64,000 bases of DNA from Cryphonectria parasitica EP155 (GCF_011745365.1 NW_024468911.1:4830759-4894758), one strand, 5' to 3'. Numbered from the stretch's first letter, positions 34,426 through 47,560 are shown. A program made the numbers and translations. The notes: a model not told the origin generated them from the letters alone.

Positions 34426-36801
34426 GGTGCCCTCTCCTATCTTTTGTGTGTGTACGTGTATGATTTTCCTCGTCTTGTGCCTTTTTTTTTCTTCCCCTTT
34501 TTGTCTTGTCTGGCCGTCCGTTCCTTGGCTGTTTAGACCCGGCAGGTTCGGTAGGACGGAGGCGGACGGGCGGGCGGGGAGGAACGGCGGTTCCGGTCCC
34601 AGGGCGTGGGTAGCCCAACCGCAAAGGGAGAAGGGGGAGGGCCGGGCCAGGCACCAGGAGGTGGTCCTGTTGGCGATGATCTTCTTCTCCTCTTTTCCTT
34701 TGGTGGTTGTACTGGAAGTCTAGGTGAAGGACCAAAGGACGAGGAGGAGGAGGAGGAGGAGGAGGAGGAGGAGGGGCGGATTATAGATTGACTCGGTACG
34801 AGGCTGAATGAGCGTCTGTATCGAACCCGTTTTCTTCTTCTCTTCTGTTGCCCTTTTCTTTTCCCTTGTATATTTCTCTCTTCTTCCCTTCCTGCTTCAG
34901 ACACCAGTAATCGGCAACTCCACTTTGACCTCGACGTCGGCGTCACGGCGTGGGCGGCAGGGCCTGCAATGACGATATCGATGGTGATCCTTGGACCTGG
35001 GCTTGACCTTGGGCGGCTGTGACCGGGTGCGTTACGTAATTTGGATGGCTGTACTCGTAGCAGTAGTAGTGGTAGTAGCGCTGTGGCAGCGTTTGTGGTG
35101 GTGGCCCCAGTGTTGGCCGTTGTTGTTGGGGATATCGCATCGACGACCTTTGGGCGGTTGTTCTCCCTCTTCTTCTTTGACTTCGTCTTCTGGTGCTCCT
35201 CTTCGCCTCCTCTTCTTTTCTCGTCGTCGTGTCGTCTCTTTTTCTCCTTCTTCTTCTTCTGTGTCGAGGGTAGGATTGAGTGCCCGTCTTTTCGCGACCT
35301 GCATCCCGCCCTGTCGAATGTGATTGAGCGAGCGAGTGAGTAGAGTGAGAGCGTGTGTGCTTGTTTGTGGTTGTTATTGGGCGGCTGCTCTACTGCGATT
35401 GCCAGGGAGAGGGATATTGATAATTCGCATATCTATCTTTATCCGTTATCAACAACCGACGATATCGATAATCCGATGAATGTCGTCTCTTCTTCTTTTC
35501 TTGTATCTCTCTCCCCTCCAATAAAAAAGCTGGAAGAGAAGAGCAATAAGATCCTAATTATTAATAAAACGAATAAACTATTCAGGGTCCAAAGCTTCTT
35601 TTGCCTTTGATCCTAGTGTTAATCTTCTTCCAGGGGTTCGTCGTTCAGCTGCACGCCGAAGTTTAAATACTGTGGCGAACGTTTTCCTTTCTCTTTACTG
35701 TTATCGCAATGATCATGACTGGTGATGGACCAAGTGACCAACCCCCCCCTCCACCTTCCACTTCTCTCTCACAAACCGTGAGGAGAGAAACTGTCTACCC
35801 AAAACCCAGACGGAAATGGCGACCCGCATCCATGTACATGATATGTAACCACAGGCTTGGGTCTGATTGGCTGCGACCGGCAGGCTGTTTCCGTTTCCCC
35901 CTGCACAAGACAGCACACCCGGCTGGCAGGCTTGTTGGGGCGGGAGGTGCCCATCTCCACAGCCAGAGGGAGATAAAAGATGTGATAGATTCCAGAGAGA
36001 GCGCGAGGACATTACAGCATAGCATAGCTGTTGCAGACGGCTATAGCAGCACTTGCGTTGGGGCGACCAACCTAGCATGTGAGTAGAGTAGAGAGAGTGC
36101 ACGGTGGTGCGTACTATGCAGTACTGTTGTACTGTAGAATAGCGGATCATGTCTGTTAGTGTGTACCTACACTATAGTGTGTATGGCTTATCACCAAGAG
36201 ACTCCTTACGAGCTCAAGATAACAACACACATGACCACCGTAGAAGCTGAGATTTCGTTGGAGAATAAGTGTAAAATACTGAATTATAGAGATTTTCTTC
36301 TCAAGAAACGAAAAACAAGAAGGGGGAAACCAGAAGAAGTACACCTGTCCCAGTTGACGGAATGGTCTTCCTCTGCAGGCTTGAAGCTGCCGCCCAAGAC
36401 CTTCACTCACCACTGTAAAGACCCGTAGCCATAGAGAGAAACGATGACATGGGAAGAAGAGAGAGACTGAGGAAGTGAAAGAAAGGGAAAGAACTGCCCG
36501 AACCACCAGCTCAGTTACATCATGCCACCTAGCCTGCAGCTCAAAGCTCTCCTTCCCTCCTTCCTTTCCTTTGCAGCCGACACGAAGCGCCCCCGCTGTC
36601 CACCTCATTTCCACACAACCCATCAAATTAATGGCAAACTGGCAATCCCCACCAGGCTCAGAGTGTCACCACCACCTCCTCCACCAAAACCTGCCCGCCC
36701 TGCCATGTCCTCCCCCGCCTCAATTCGGATTCTGCGCGTCTGGATGTTGTGTGTCTCGACGTGAGAGGGCACACCGGCTCCTCCATGATCATGGAAACCG
36801 G

Positions 36802-36804
<3 letters not shown>

Positions 36805-36855
<51 letters not shown>
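36805..36855 (+). repeat. GA dinucleotide microsatellite
   Basis: Roughly 25 perfect GA units in an intergenic position. It explains the artificial repetitive open frames that cross it on both strands. Confidence 0.9.
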
Positions 36856-36858
<3 letters not shown>

Positions 36859-37229
36859 TCAAAAACTAAAACGGAATCCCGTAGTGGGATGCGGGGTGTT
36901 TCTTGAGGGAGGGACGGGATGGTAGGGAGGGTGCGGATGTGCCTCTGCCCAACCGTCCGACCCTTTTGTGCCATTTTGTCTGCCTGCCTGTCTGTCTCTC
37001 CTCGGGTTTCCCTCTTGGATTCCATTGAGTCTTTTGGTCTCCCACTACGTACTATCATGTACCATGCAGGACGACCTCGCCTGCAGGCCTCTTGCAAGTA
37101 CAAGTACCACATGCAGACTTGGCTCACCGGTCTACTCCTCCCGGAATCATAGTAAAATGACACATCACTACGACCGGAGATCTCCCCGACTTGCTTTTTC
37201 TTTCTTTCTTTCTTTCTTTCTTTTTTTTT

Positions 37230-37243
37230 GGGGGGGGGGGGGG
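37230..37243 (+). repeat. G14 homopolymer after T-rich tract
   Basis: A CTTT repeat, then nine T, then 14 G, in intergenic DNA. Likely polymorphic and error-prone. Confidence 0.8.
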
Positions 37244-38313
37244 TTTGGTTTTTTGGTTTTTTGGGTTTTTCCCTTCTTCATCTTTTCTTCCCTTTCTCCT
37301 CTCAATCTTCGCCTTGTCTCATGATGGTGCAAGAATCTTCACGGCGGCTTGAAACCCGAACACAGGACGACCAAGTGCGACAGACACATCATCTCCTGGC
37401 TTCCCCTTCCTACTATGGCTTGGCCTTGGGCTTGGACTGCAGCAGAATGAAGAGGCGATCGACACCACGAGAAGTACCATCTCTGGCGCTGGTGGAGGTA
37501 CCGCTCTAGTCGCATGTACTGACCAAAATAAGGACACCTTTTTTTTCCTTCTCTTTTCGCGGGCTCCCGCGTCTGCAGTGGACTGGTCTTGGAAGGGAAG
37601 ACTTGGCCAGTGACCGTCCATCGGGCTTGATTATCCCCGTTAGAACAACCCCTGACTATCTTTCTAGATACATACAGCATCATCGTATATGCGTATACAA
37701 GGCATATACAGGACAGGGACTGCAGAAGAGAAACTGAAGAAAAAGCAATAACAATCACCAACACCGCCACCATCGGAGACATCCCGACCGCCCCATCTCG
37801 GTACCCTCTCTCTTTCTCTCCCTCTCTCTGTCACTCACCATCCGGCAGGCGCCGCCAAGAAAAAAAAAAAGAAAGCCTGTCACCGATGTATGATGGTGCG
37901 TTGTCAAGTGCCAATCAGGTCATTCATCAACGCCTCAACAATTTTCTTCTTCTATTTCTTTTACGTTTCTACTCCTGTACTCCTTGCTTCTGCTGCTTAC
38001 CGCCCCTTGACCTCACCTGATGGCGCCTCCGAAGATACTTTGACTAGCCAATAGGTCTCACCTCGTGCCGCTCCCCCCTTCACCGTTTCTGGACGGGAGA
38101 AGGCTCAGGGACCAGGGAGTAAGGATGGGCATCAAAAGGGAAGGAGGTAAAAAAAAATTGGCTCGGAAAGACAATCTTTCGGGTGATACATGTATCAATT
38201 TTTGTGAAGGAGGGGCGGGATGGTGTTGATCATCTAAGAACCAAGTAGTAGATGAAGATTGTACTGGGAATTATCGCTGTATTCTCCGCCCTGACCTAAT
38301 TCGACGATGCTGA

Positions 38314-38337
38314 AATATATATATATATATATATATG
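38314..38337 (+). repeat. AT dinucleotide microsatellite
   Basis: About 12 AT units in intergenic DNA. Confidence 0.85.
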
Positions 38338-38841
38338 TAAATAAAATAAAAAATTGCCATGCCATGCTGAGAGTTGGAGGGTTGGAAAAATTTCAGCTCT
38401 TAAGGGACGACTCCATTCCTGTGCTCCTTTTTCTGGTATCATAATGGACGTCTCTATAAGGGGGGGAAAACACTATAACAAAATTGAACATGCAGACTTT
38501 GTAAATGACCTGTTTAGTTCTGGGGAACCAACGACACATGATGGAAAAAGAGGAAAATGAGACCAGTCATATCCAGAGAGGGAGGGGGGGGGGGGAGAAG
38601 AACAATGCCCCCCCGAAAAAGGTAGACCCTGGTTGCTGCCGATCGCCTGTATGGCTCCAAGGAAAAAGGAAAGAAAAAAGAAAAACAAGAAAACACCAAA
38701 AGGGGGGTTAGAGAGCATAAAAAAAAATTACCAGAAAAAAGAAATGTGCCCATAACCCCAATTTCCCGTACCCTGCCGTATTCCCTTCCAGTCGTCGGTT
38801 GCTCGACATGGCGCCTTGCTGAAACCAGACCCTCCCAAGCC

Positions 38842-38866
38842 AAAAAAAAAAAAAAAAAAAAAAAAA
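38842..38866 (+). repeat. A25 homopolymer
   Basis: 25 consecutive A, followed by further A-rich sequence with single G interruptions. No element body or target-site duplication is recognisable beside it. Confidence 0.85.
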
Positions 38867-39611
38867 GGAAAAAAAATATGGAGAAAAAAAAAAAGAGGAA
38901 GAAAAGAATTAGTACACGTCCGAGGAAGTGAGTGTCTAATCTCCGTCTCGACACAGATCATCGGTTCTTTACGAACAAACTTTTTCTTTTCCCCCATTGC
39001 CCGGGTTGCCCTCCGCCCGTGCTCCGTTTGGTTACCCATATCCCAAAATTTCCCATTGATAGACCTTCCAAAGAAAAAAAAGGAAACCAACAACAAAAAA
39101 ACAAGAAGTTCAAACTCTTCCATAGACTTCTCTTCCCTTCTTCGTGTTCGGCGACAAACCACCAAAGATTTCTTTTTCTTTTTTTCTCACAAATCCGTGT
39201 CACTGGTTGGGGCGTCGTTGTCGTTGTCGTCGTTGTCGTCGAAAGGCCGGGTCAGGCACCCCAGAAACCATAGGATAGAAGAAAAAAAGTCGGGAGATGA
39301 ACCCGTGATAAGACCATCTTTGTTGCACCATGCTCCAGATCCCAGCCAAAATAAAAGGAGGTAATCGAAAGAAGACCAAAAAAAAAAGCCGAAATCGCGT
39401 CAGTTCCAGCCGTGCAAAAGTTGAACGCCACCAAGCGAAGCTCCATCAATGAAACTGGTCCGGGTCGAATGTTCTCGTGGTGCCGGAAAGAAAAAAAAAA
39501 AAAGTATAGAAAATTCGTGAGTAGGCGTGAATAACGGTTCTGTTCCGTTCCGCGGTTTGGTTCTCGTCATCATCTGGTTTTCCTCTGCTCAAGTTCGGCT
39601 TAGGGGCCGTT

Positions 39612-41652
39612 TCACATGTCCACCTGGCTCGCACGTCGGACAATGTCGATCGACACCCGGCCGGGGACCATCTCGGGCTGTAGCTCGCGCGCCGCGGCTA
39701 CGGCGGCGGCCTCGGTAGCAGCCTCCTCGTCCTCGTCGACCTTCTCGTCCATGCGGCCCTTGGGCTCCGTGAGTTGGAAGCTGACGAAGGCACCGGCGAT
39801 GGTCACGAAGCCATTGCACCACCAAGCCAGGCCACAGTAGCCAGTGGACAGGCCCATGGCATACAGGAACCCAGAGATGGTCGGCCCGAAGGCGCGGCAG
39901 AGACTGGCCGTCGAGGCCGCCACGCCGTTGATGGTGCCCAGGGTCTGTAGGCTCGGCGCCGAGTTGGTCAGGAGGATCGCGTTGCTGGGGTAGGCCATGG
40001 ACGAGAACGTGCAGCGCCAGATGATCGCGGCGTACACGCCAATGATGCGGACATTGTCAGGGAGGAGGACCAGGTAGGGTGTGATGAAGTAGAGGAGGAA
40101 GTAGAAGGCGGCCAGGATGCGGAAGAGGTTCAGGGTTCCGAGACGTGACACCACAAAGGGAAAGAGGACCACGGTGGCGAAAAGTTGGTAGATGCCCTGC
40201 ACCGAGAGGATCAGGCCGATAGTCTTCTGGTCAAAGTCGAAGCCGTCCACGAACTTGAAAGGCAGCTCGACTGGGTGTGTTTCCTTGACTGATGGTGAGC
40301 TGAGGAACACAGGGAAGAGCTGATCGAACGTCATGGTGTGGCTATCAAGGACAGGGTGTCAGCAAGTAGATTCTATTCTTCCCATCCAAGTCAGCTTCCC
40401 CTCCAGAGGTACGCACAAGGCCAAGATGCCGTAGGAAACGATGTTCATGATGACGGGCTTTGTGAAGGCTGCGCCGGCAGATATCTGTGCCTTCTCAGCC
40501 CGAGTATTGGCTGTTCGATCATCGGCCGTGACTTTCATATCCTCGTGGTTCGCTCGTGTCGTTGTGTCGTGAAGCGAGTTGTTGGTCTGGTAGCATGGAG
40601 GGTATTGCTCGTCGTGGTGGAGGAGAGAGGCAGTCTCGGAGGGGTGGTGGTTGTCCGAAGTGGTGCGCCATGAGAGGCGACGGATGATGCTCTCTCCGAG
40701 TGCGAGTCCAGGGTCGTGTCGGTCCTTCTTGTCGATATGAGTCTCCTCAAGGAACAAGATGCCCACAACGACACCAAAGACACAAGTCGCCGCACTGAAG
40801 AGGTTGGGTAGGAGGTAAGGATATTTAGCCCAGATGGTGTCCTCGGGGAACAAGCTTGGCATGTTCCTGCATGGCCGTGCAAGGTTGCCGCCAAGAATCG
40901 GTCCCACAATGGACCCAAGACACCAGACAAGAGGCATGATGGTGTAGGCGCGAGCTGCTCCAAGAATTAGCTTTTTGGTACATCTATCTGTCTCCATGGC
41001 TAGGGAAGATAACTCACGCTGATGCTCCTTCACAGTGACGAGCTCTGCCACGGTAGTCTGTAGGACACCGATGTTCCTATTGTTGGGAAGCGAGTTAGCT
41101 TACCTAACAATGAGAAGAATTCAGGGCCACGTGTGGAACTTACCCATTCAGGAGACCACCGAGCGCTCGTGCGATGAGAGCAACCCAGATATTAGGCGCA
41201 AAACCGAAGATCAAGACGCTGAGAGCGGTTCCGGCCAGACCAGTCAACAGAACGGGCTTGCGCCCAATCTTGTCACTCAGTCGACCCCAGAGCATACCCG
41301 TGGAGAACTCGGCAAAAGTGAAGGCGGACGTGACCATGCCCGCGTAGAAGGAGATGTCGTTCTCAGGTACGCCGAAGTCTCCCACCATGTAATATATGTA
41401 AGGGAAGATCGACATGAAAGCTATGGGCTCACATATACGGCAGAGAGCTGTATCTTGTCTATCAGCAAACCAACGCCTCGAGCATAGGAAGGACACGGGA
41501 CTCTTCTCTCTTTTTCTGAAGAGGCTGACATTGGGTAGAGAAAAGGCGGGAGAAGGAGGAGAGGGGAAAGACATACCCAGGACAAGCATCTGTCTGGCAG
41601 GAAAGGAGGGTCTGGGCTTCATAGCCCTTGGAGATGGAGTGAATCGTCTCAT
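39612..41652 (-). CDS. MFS transporter, DHA1/YCR023C-like family
   Basis: Five exons (41652-41577, 41447-41144, 41076-41018, 40954-40417, 40341-39612) give 568 aa with about 12 hydrophobic segments. The signature after helix 2 is GRLSDKIGRKP (about residues 80-90). The helix 4 motif ARALGGLLNGNIGVLQTTVAEL spans the third splice junction, and HQPRAYTIMPLVWCLGSIVGPILGGNLARP spans the fourth. A hydrophilic central loop of roughly 100 residues separates the halves; the second half begins FHTMTFDQLFPVFLS. This is the TCR/Tet-like group that includes yeast YCR023C and plant ZIF1-like carriers; the substrate is unknown. Introns are 129, 67, 63 and 75 nt. The ATG at 41652 is the first in frame, with a second ATG ten codons on. 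Confidence 0.9.
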
Positions 41653-43284
41653 CGTGATTGATAGGGGAGTGTGAGTCAAGAGAAGTCTTTATGTTTTATG
41701 CTATGGTTTTCGACAAGGCATTCGAGTGCGTATGTGTGTGTGCGTGCGTGTGTATAAGGTCAAGTAATTGGGAACAAGAGGACGGATGCAGTCGGGCGGC
41801 GACGTGGACATATATCGTTTTTTGAAGCAGTATGTAGGTAAGTAGGCCGGACTAGTCCGCCTTGTCTCTGATGGACAGGGCGAAAGTCTTGTGTAACACC
41901 TGGGTGCAATCAGGATTACAGATCGATGGGAGGGAGAGAAGGAACAAAAGAGACGGCGAGCAGTAGTAATGGTGGCTGCGGAGCCGGAAGGTCTATAGAG
42001 TGTGAGTCGGTCTGACGGGACTGGATCCTAAGGAATGTCTAGACGCCGGCACGAGAGGATGCAATGCCAACACACAACAGGCAAAAGCAAAAAGCAATGG
42101 AACGGGCCTCTTGGGACTGGTCGGAAGGATAGAAGAAGAAAAGTAGCAATAGCAATAGCACACAAGATCAGCGAGGAGGGGGGCATGACAGCAGGAGGGT
42201 CAGAATAAGTATGATACAGCCAGGAGGAGGAGAGCAGAACGGTGGGGACCACAGACACACACAAGTACCGCCAGACCCTTTGGACAGGGCTCTGGTACCT
42301 GGTGAGAAACACTTTATTTCTTCGGGAAAAATATCTGTGCTAATTGAAACAGGCGGTGACTGGGAGCGTGAAGTGACAGGCCAGCGCGAATGATCATCCT
42401 CCTGGGGGAGACAGGCTATGGGCTGGCGCAGCCTGGCAATGCCAGGGAGGGGGAGAGCAGGTTGGTGGTGATGGGACGGCTCCGGAATGATGGGAGAGAG
42501 CATGGACAGGGGACCGTCAAGCACGGTGGAAGCAACTGTGAGAGGGACATGGGAAAGAAGGGAAAAAAAGAGAGAGAGAGTCAAGATTGAGAAAAAGAGG
42601 GCACAGCAAAAGCATTGACTGTGGATACACAGTACCGCTTGCGTGGATCCGGGCCATGGCGATGGTTTCGTACAATGGTACCTCTACTTCAGCTTGGATG
42701 AACTTTCTCTTCCCTGCAACGGCGCCTCCCCTCCCCCCCTGGCAAAAAAAAGGAAGAACGAAAGAGGAAAAGCAAAATGAGAGCAGGCTCTCCTTGCACA
42801 TGGCGCTCGATGACGGCTATTCCTAGACCAGGGGGGAGGGAGGGGTAGGTGCGCAAGGGAGAGAGAATTGTGAGTGAGTGAGTGAGGTAAGGCTATGACC
42901 ATTGTGTCGGTGCGTAGTACGAGAGATCCGGGACAAAGTTTGCTGCCCTGAGGTGGAAACTCTCGGTTCAGTTTTTCGTCTTGGGTTGGACCATGTCTCC
43001 GACGGTCAAGGCCAAGTCGCATCCCCAGCTACCCTTTCCCCTGTCCAAAACGTGATATTAGAGCCGGGATATCTGGCCATCTCTTTGCTGCATACGCTAG
43101 CAGGGTGACATGGGTTCGAAGATCTTGGGCTCGGATTTGAGAAGTACTCGACAAGTACCGGTGTACCTTGGGACGGCCCCACCGTTTGGGCTGGCTGCCC
43201 AGGTGTCATTACCTTCTCATGCGCACAGCTCCCTAGTCCCGTCACGGAAATGGTTGTGAGAGTGAGAGAGAGAAAATGAGAGAG
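41653..43284. other. Upstream region of the MFS gene
   Basis: 1.6 kb with GT/GC repeats at about 41731-41752 and GA/CT tracts (42560-42580, 42835-42890). No gene is evident. The first few hundred bases are likely the MFS promoter. Confidence 0.5.
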
Positions 43285-44798
43285 GGGTGAGAAGGTACGT
43301 ACTCAAGGTACCCAGCCGGGCCGTATCTGACCACCCACACCATATTTCTTTGACTGAGAGTGTGGGCGACGGCCGCAGTATGTCAATGGGCGGAGCTCCC
43401 AGGACAAGTCGTCACAACGCCCAAGGCGGGTTCCTTCTCCACGTCTCAGCGCCAGTCGACCCTGACTGTCGTCCATCCCATTCGTCGGTAGTTATCCGCC
43501 CTCAACCCAAAATTGCTTCTTTGATGCGGCGATCCATCACACCGGTGAGCTGCTTCAGGCAGCACACGGCAACCAGTCTGCTACGTGGGAATACGAGCCT
43601 GGACCAAGGAAAAGCAGAGCCGAGAGAGTCCACGGGTGGTTTGTTGCCAATAAGCAAAGTCGTGGGACGGGTCATGGGAGCACGACGGAGCCCATGGTTA
43701 GCAGCCGTCGATGCCCATGCTTTGCTGGCCACATGTACCCCATCAGGACGAGCAGCCTGCAGCCATGGTAGAGAGGACAGGCACCCCCCTTCGGGACACA
43801 TATCGGCTCGGAAGGATGAGGCTGCGTCGCTGCAGAGTGACAGCATCTAGCCTAGCTTGGTGTGTGAGAGTATAGAGTGTGCATGGCATGCCGTCAAGGA
43901 AGCGCCACCCTGCACGTCGATATCAAGCGAGAGGGCTCCACGAGAGGAGGGGTGATGGTTTGCTGTCCATGGGCCTCCGCAGCACTTATCGCGGAAGATA
44001 ACGGTCCAAGGCTAAGTGCGCTTCCTGTGGTCCACGTATCGTCGATATTGCATCCACGCTGTCGTGCCTTCTCCCCAGGTTGGCTAGCAAGTCTGGAGGA
44101 ATCGTGGTGACGAGTATGTGGGTCGGAAACTCATGCACGAAACCCCTCCCCCCCCCCCCCCGTCTCTACTACTTTGTACTATTGTACCAGTGTAGTATGT
44201 ACATGGACCGATTTTACCTTGACCAGATCGACATACGACAGGAAGGCGGGTCTATTGTGTTTTTGTTTTTTTTGTTGGTCAGAGCCTGGGTGACTTGAAC
44301 ACACATGTCGCGATACATCTCGGTCAGGTTGTGTTTGCTTCGCGGTGACTGCGGCAGGAGGCGGTGAAGCCTGCGAAAATGATCATAATATCCGCTCTTC
44401 ATTGGTCAGCGGTAGCATATGTGTATGTCTCAGTGTGCGCATGCCAACACTTGAGGGGATGAACGAAACCATCGTCCGATTTTCATGCGCGCCTTTCAGA
44501 AATAACCGTTTAGTCTGTGAGGGTGCCCATCTTGGAGCAACCAACGGTGTGTGATATTAGTTTCCTTGCAACGTAGCCTTGCCCACTTTAGGCATACCGA
44601 CAGTCAAGGGCTTACCAAGTCGCCGGGAAAGACGGATGTGGTGTTCAGAACGCATGACCGCAGTTGGCTGTAGCTTTGGGCATGCCTGGAGGATGATGCC
44701 GCCGTAGGGAGTCACAGAAATTGTTCATTGTTCCAGTGATTGCGCACGTTGTCGCCTTCTCTCCACACTAATTTTTTCCTTCGAAAAAGATCAGGAAA

Positions 44799-45288
44799 AT
44801 GCAGCTTTTCCCTTTTCCCTCGTACGGAAGGACCGTCACAGTGGCCCTGGACCGTGGGCAGAAGATCATGTATGACGAGGCGACTAACACTGAGGAATGG
44901 CTCGAGTACCCTGCAGGCTGCAGCTGCAGCTGTGGCTGCAAAGAGCCCGAGATACCAAAGCGCCCATGCGTGAGGTCAGGTGGTTGTTCCCTGCTGGCGC
45001 GTGTGTGCTTTCGGCGCCAGACCCGTAACTCTCGCTTAGCACAACAGCCAGCATGTATTGTAACCTGCCCTCTGCTGGATTTACCTTCGACAAAGACGGG
45101 GAGGAGAAAAGCGGGATCCCCATTCGTCCCTCAGGCCTTGCTCACGTCAGATGGACCTTGATTTCTCCCCAACCCAACAGGTGCCGCCCAGCCCAAGGTA
45201 CGACCCGTGCCGTTGTCCGTGGATCCTGACTGCGGCGTCGTACAAGGGGCACAAACATTGTCGCAGTCAAGCCTTAGCGACAGGTTAA
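44799..45288 (+). CDS. Candidate small cysteine-rich protein (speculative)
   Basis: I do not recognise this protein. The frame from the ATG at 44799 is open and reads MQLFPFPSYGRTVTVALDRG, then an acidic segment EATNTEEWLEYPAG, then CSCSCGCKEPE. A donor GTGAGG at 44970 and an acceptor AACAG ending at 45180 would join TGC to a second exon coding VPPSPRYDPCRCPWILTAASYKGHKHC and stop at 45286-45288. That yields 92 aa with eight cysteines (41, 43, 45, 47, 57, 67, 69, 84). Unspliced, the frame runs to 45161 (120 aa). The alternating CxCxCxC block is reminiscent of metal-binding peptides. No signal peptide is seen. No strong branch point is visible, and the gene is isolated in a gene-poor stretch, so it may be chance. 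Confidence 0.25.
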
Positions 45289-46647
45289 GAGCCGAACGAG
45301 CTGGTCGACCTGTCTTTTGCAGCAATAGATCTTGTTTGACGAATCTTGCAGCATCGAGACGACTCGGAGGGTCGACTGCAGCACTGGCGTGTCAAGGTCT
45401 CAGTGGCTAAGACATGACCGACACCCTAAATTGCCCGGGCGCTTCCTTGTCATTGGTTGCTAGACTTTCGTCTCACAAGAGAGAAGCAACTCTGCTGTCA
45501 CACCGAATGGGACGCATACGGCGGGTGGACTGATTCCGCTCGACAGCGGATGCCACCGACAAGGTGGACAAAAGTTGCCCGAATCGCAGGGCCCAGCAGA
45601 AAAAGAAGAGGAGGGAAAAAGGATCGTCCAGCGACTCGGCTGACTACAGTGATTGGGGGCGCAGCCACAGGTGCGCCAAGGTACGTGGACGCGCTCGTCG
45701 CGCCTACACGGCAGCACATGCCGTGCAACAGAATGCCCCACCTATATATGTCATGAAAGTCACGGAAGAGCATGTCGCAACTGGACCGCCCTGTTGAGGC
45801 GGTGGTCCGTCCAGGGAAAGATTGACACGAGCAGAAGTAGTCGTGCCGTATCTTATAGGTCAGTGTCCATCCAGGTGGTATGATGAGGCCGAATCGCATG
45901 GGCGAATTGCCTCACCGGCTGCCCGTCGTCACACGGTCGTAATCATCGGGCTCCGGCGCCTGAGACATGTCGGGCTGACGGACGAGTATCTCGTTTCCAT
46001 AGATGGTTAGCACCTAACCACCCTTTCCTTTCAAGAGTTACGGAAGGATGGGACCTTGCGGCCGCCATTTCGGGTGGCAGCTGGGTTCCTCCCCGGGTAG
46101 CAGAAGCGAAACGCAACATGTTGACGAGAACGTGCAGTTCAAGGATCCGCAGTAGACGCATCGCTGGCTGGTTGGCACACACCACACAGAAAAAGAGAGA
46201 GACGACCAAGACGAGACACCGGCTGGCGAAAAGTGACGAGCCGCCCACTCGACAGTCAGGGGTGGCGCAGATCGTGTGTGCCCCAGGCTTTGATGGCGAG
46301 CCGCATGTATCCTGGTAGACCCTTGACAGGCTCACCCCATCATTGTACAGCCACTGGGTTGCGAGCGTCGGCATGCTCGAAATTGGTTGTGGGCCTCTCG
46401 AAGACCATAGTACATAGATTTCTGGGGAATCGGACAAGCCGTCAGGACCCAGATAGCCGTCATCGCCACAGTGCCAACATCAATGGGTCCTTGGGATGGG
46501 GCCCGGAGGCGCGAATACTCCACCCGGAGGGGACCCGAGGGCCCGGAGAACCTGGCATGCTGACACGACGGGCCCCCGTGTGGCTTCTATGGAGCCCCAA
46601 TGGAAGCTGTGGAGCCCTGTCGTTGGAACCTTCGAAGGCATGGAAGG

Positions 46648-46672
46648 TTTTTTTTTTTTTTTTTTTTTTTTT
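46648..46672 (+). repeat. T25 homopolymer
   Basis: 25 T followed directly by GGCACGAG. On the minus strand this resembles a poly(A) tail, but I can recognise no retroelement body and no target duplication. Confidence 0.85.
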
Positions 46673-47560
46673 GGCACGAGCCTAATCCCTGCTCGAAACC
46701 AGACAGCTTCAGGCGGAAATTGGGCTTCGTGTCTCGACTTGTCTTCTGCTCGTCGTCACTCGTCTTCTTTTTAGATTTCAGGAGGGGCTCTTTGGAGGCG
46801 CCCTGCGATTTGTGAGCTCATTCTGACATCAAGCGCTCTGCCGCAGCGGGTGTCTCATCCGGGAAGAAAGTTGGGCGAAGCCCTCGCGACGTGGACGTGG
46901 ATGTGGGACCTGGACCTGTGACTCAGCGACTCAGCGACCCCACCAGCACACGAGCATGTTTATCGTGACTATCGTACATACCATGTATGGGTACGTAGTA
47001 TTTTCTTCGTGCGAAGTCCGATGATATTTGGAGGGCTGGCCGTGATTTGTGCGCCAAAGGGAGGCCCCGAATGAAGGACCAATGAAATGGTAATTCCATG
47101 ACGGCAGGATAAAGCCTAGCGGTTACGACAGCCCAGACGGGACGCGCACACATACCTTTGACTGTCCTGGACGAGGCGGACGACAATGATGGTGGTGATC
47201 GACATCAGAACCAACAGACTCGCGGGATCCTGCCGTCTCGCGATTCAGCGGTCTGACGAGGAGATCTCAATTCCGAGTTTACCGTCGTGAACGATGACAC
47301 GAAGACGCACGAGAACGTATGCATCCCCTTCCCATTCCTGCACGGTTAATGTACGCAGGAATGAATGATTGTCGATGATTTCTTTTGCCGTATTACCTGA
47401 AGATCCTTGACTTGCCCACCAATTGGAGTCGGGTCGGGTCGGGCACCTGCGAAGCCAAAAGCCTGATGGTGGCACTGGACGGGCGGGAGAAAGAGCGGTG
47501 ATGGACACGGGAAGGGACACTTCAGGGCCTGCCATTTCATGTAAGCCATAAAAAAAATAA

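Larger units (their letters stand above)
34426..39611. other. 5.2 kb gene-free region upstream of the Zn2Cys6 factor
   Basis: This spans from the factor's start codon to the MFS stop codon (the MFS gene is also on the minus strand). No conserved protein is visible in six frames. It is rich in simple sequence: GAG repeats at 34740-34772, CT/TTC tracts at 35160-35260, a GA microsatellite at about 36805-36855, a 14 G run at 37230-37243, AT repeats at 38314-38337 and a 25 A run at 38842-38866. The part nearest 34426 is probably a long promoter and 5' leader of the regulator. The part near 39611 is MFS 3' UTR. Confidence 0.6.
43285..47560. other. Gene-poor stretch, first part
   Basis: No recognisable family. 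The longest frame (43287-43850, 187 codons) has no domain and no coding look. One candidate small gene (44799-45288) is listed separately. There is a C12 run at 44151-44162 and a T25 run at 46648-46672. Base composition is balanced, not AT-rich, so heavy RIP is unlikely. Confidence 0.5.

Noticed and set aside
43287..43850. 187-codon frame in the gene-poor stretch
   Set aside because: No family resemblance, no coding-like amino-acid pattern, and a comparable antisense frame overlaps it.
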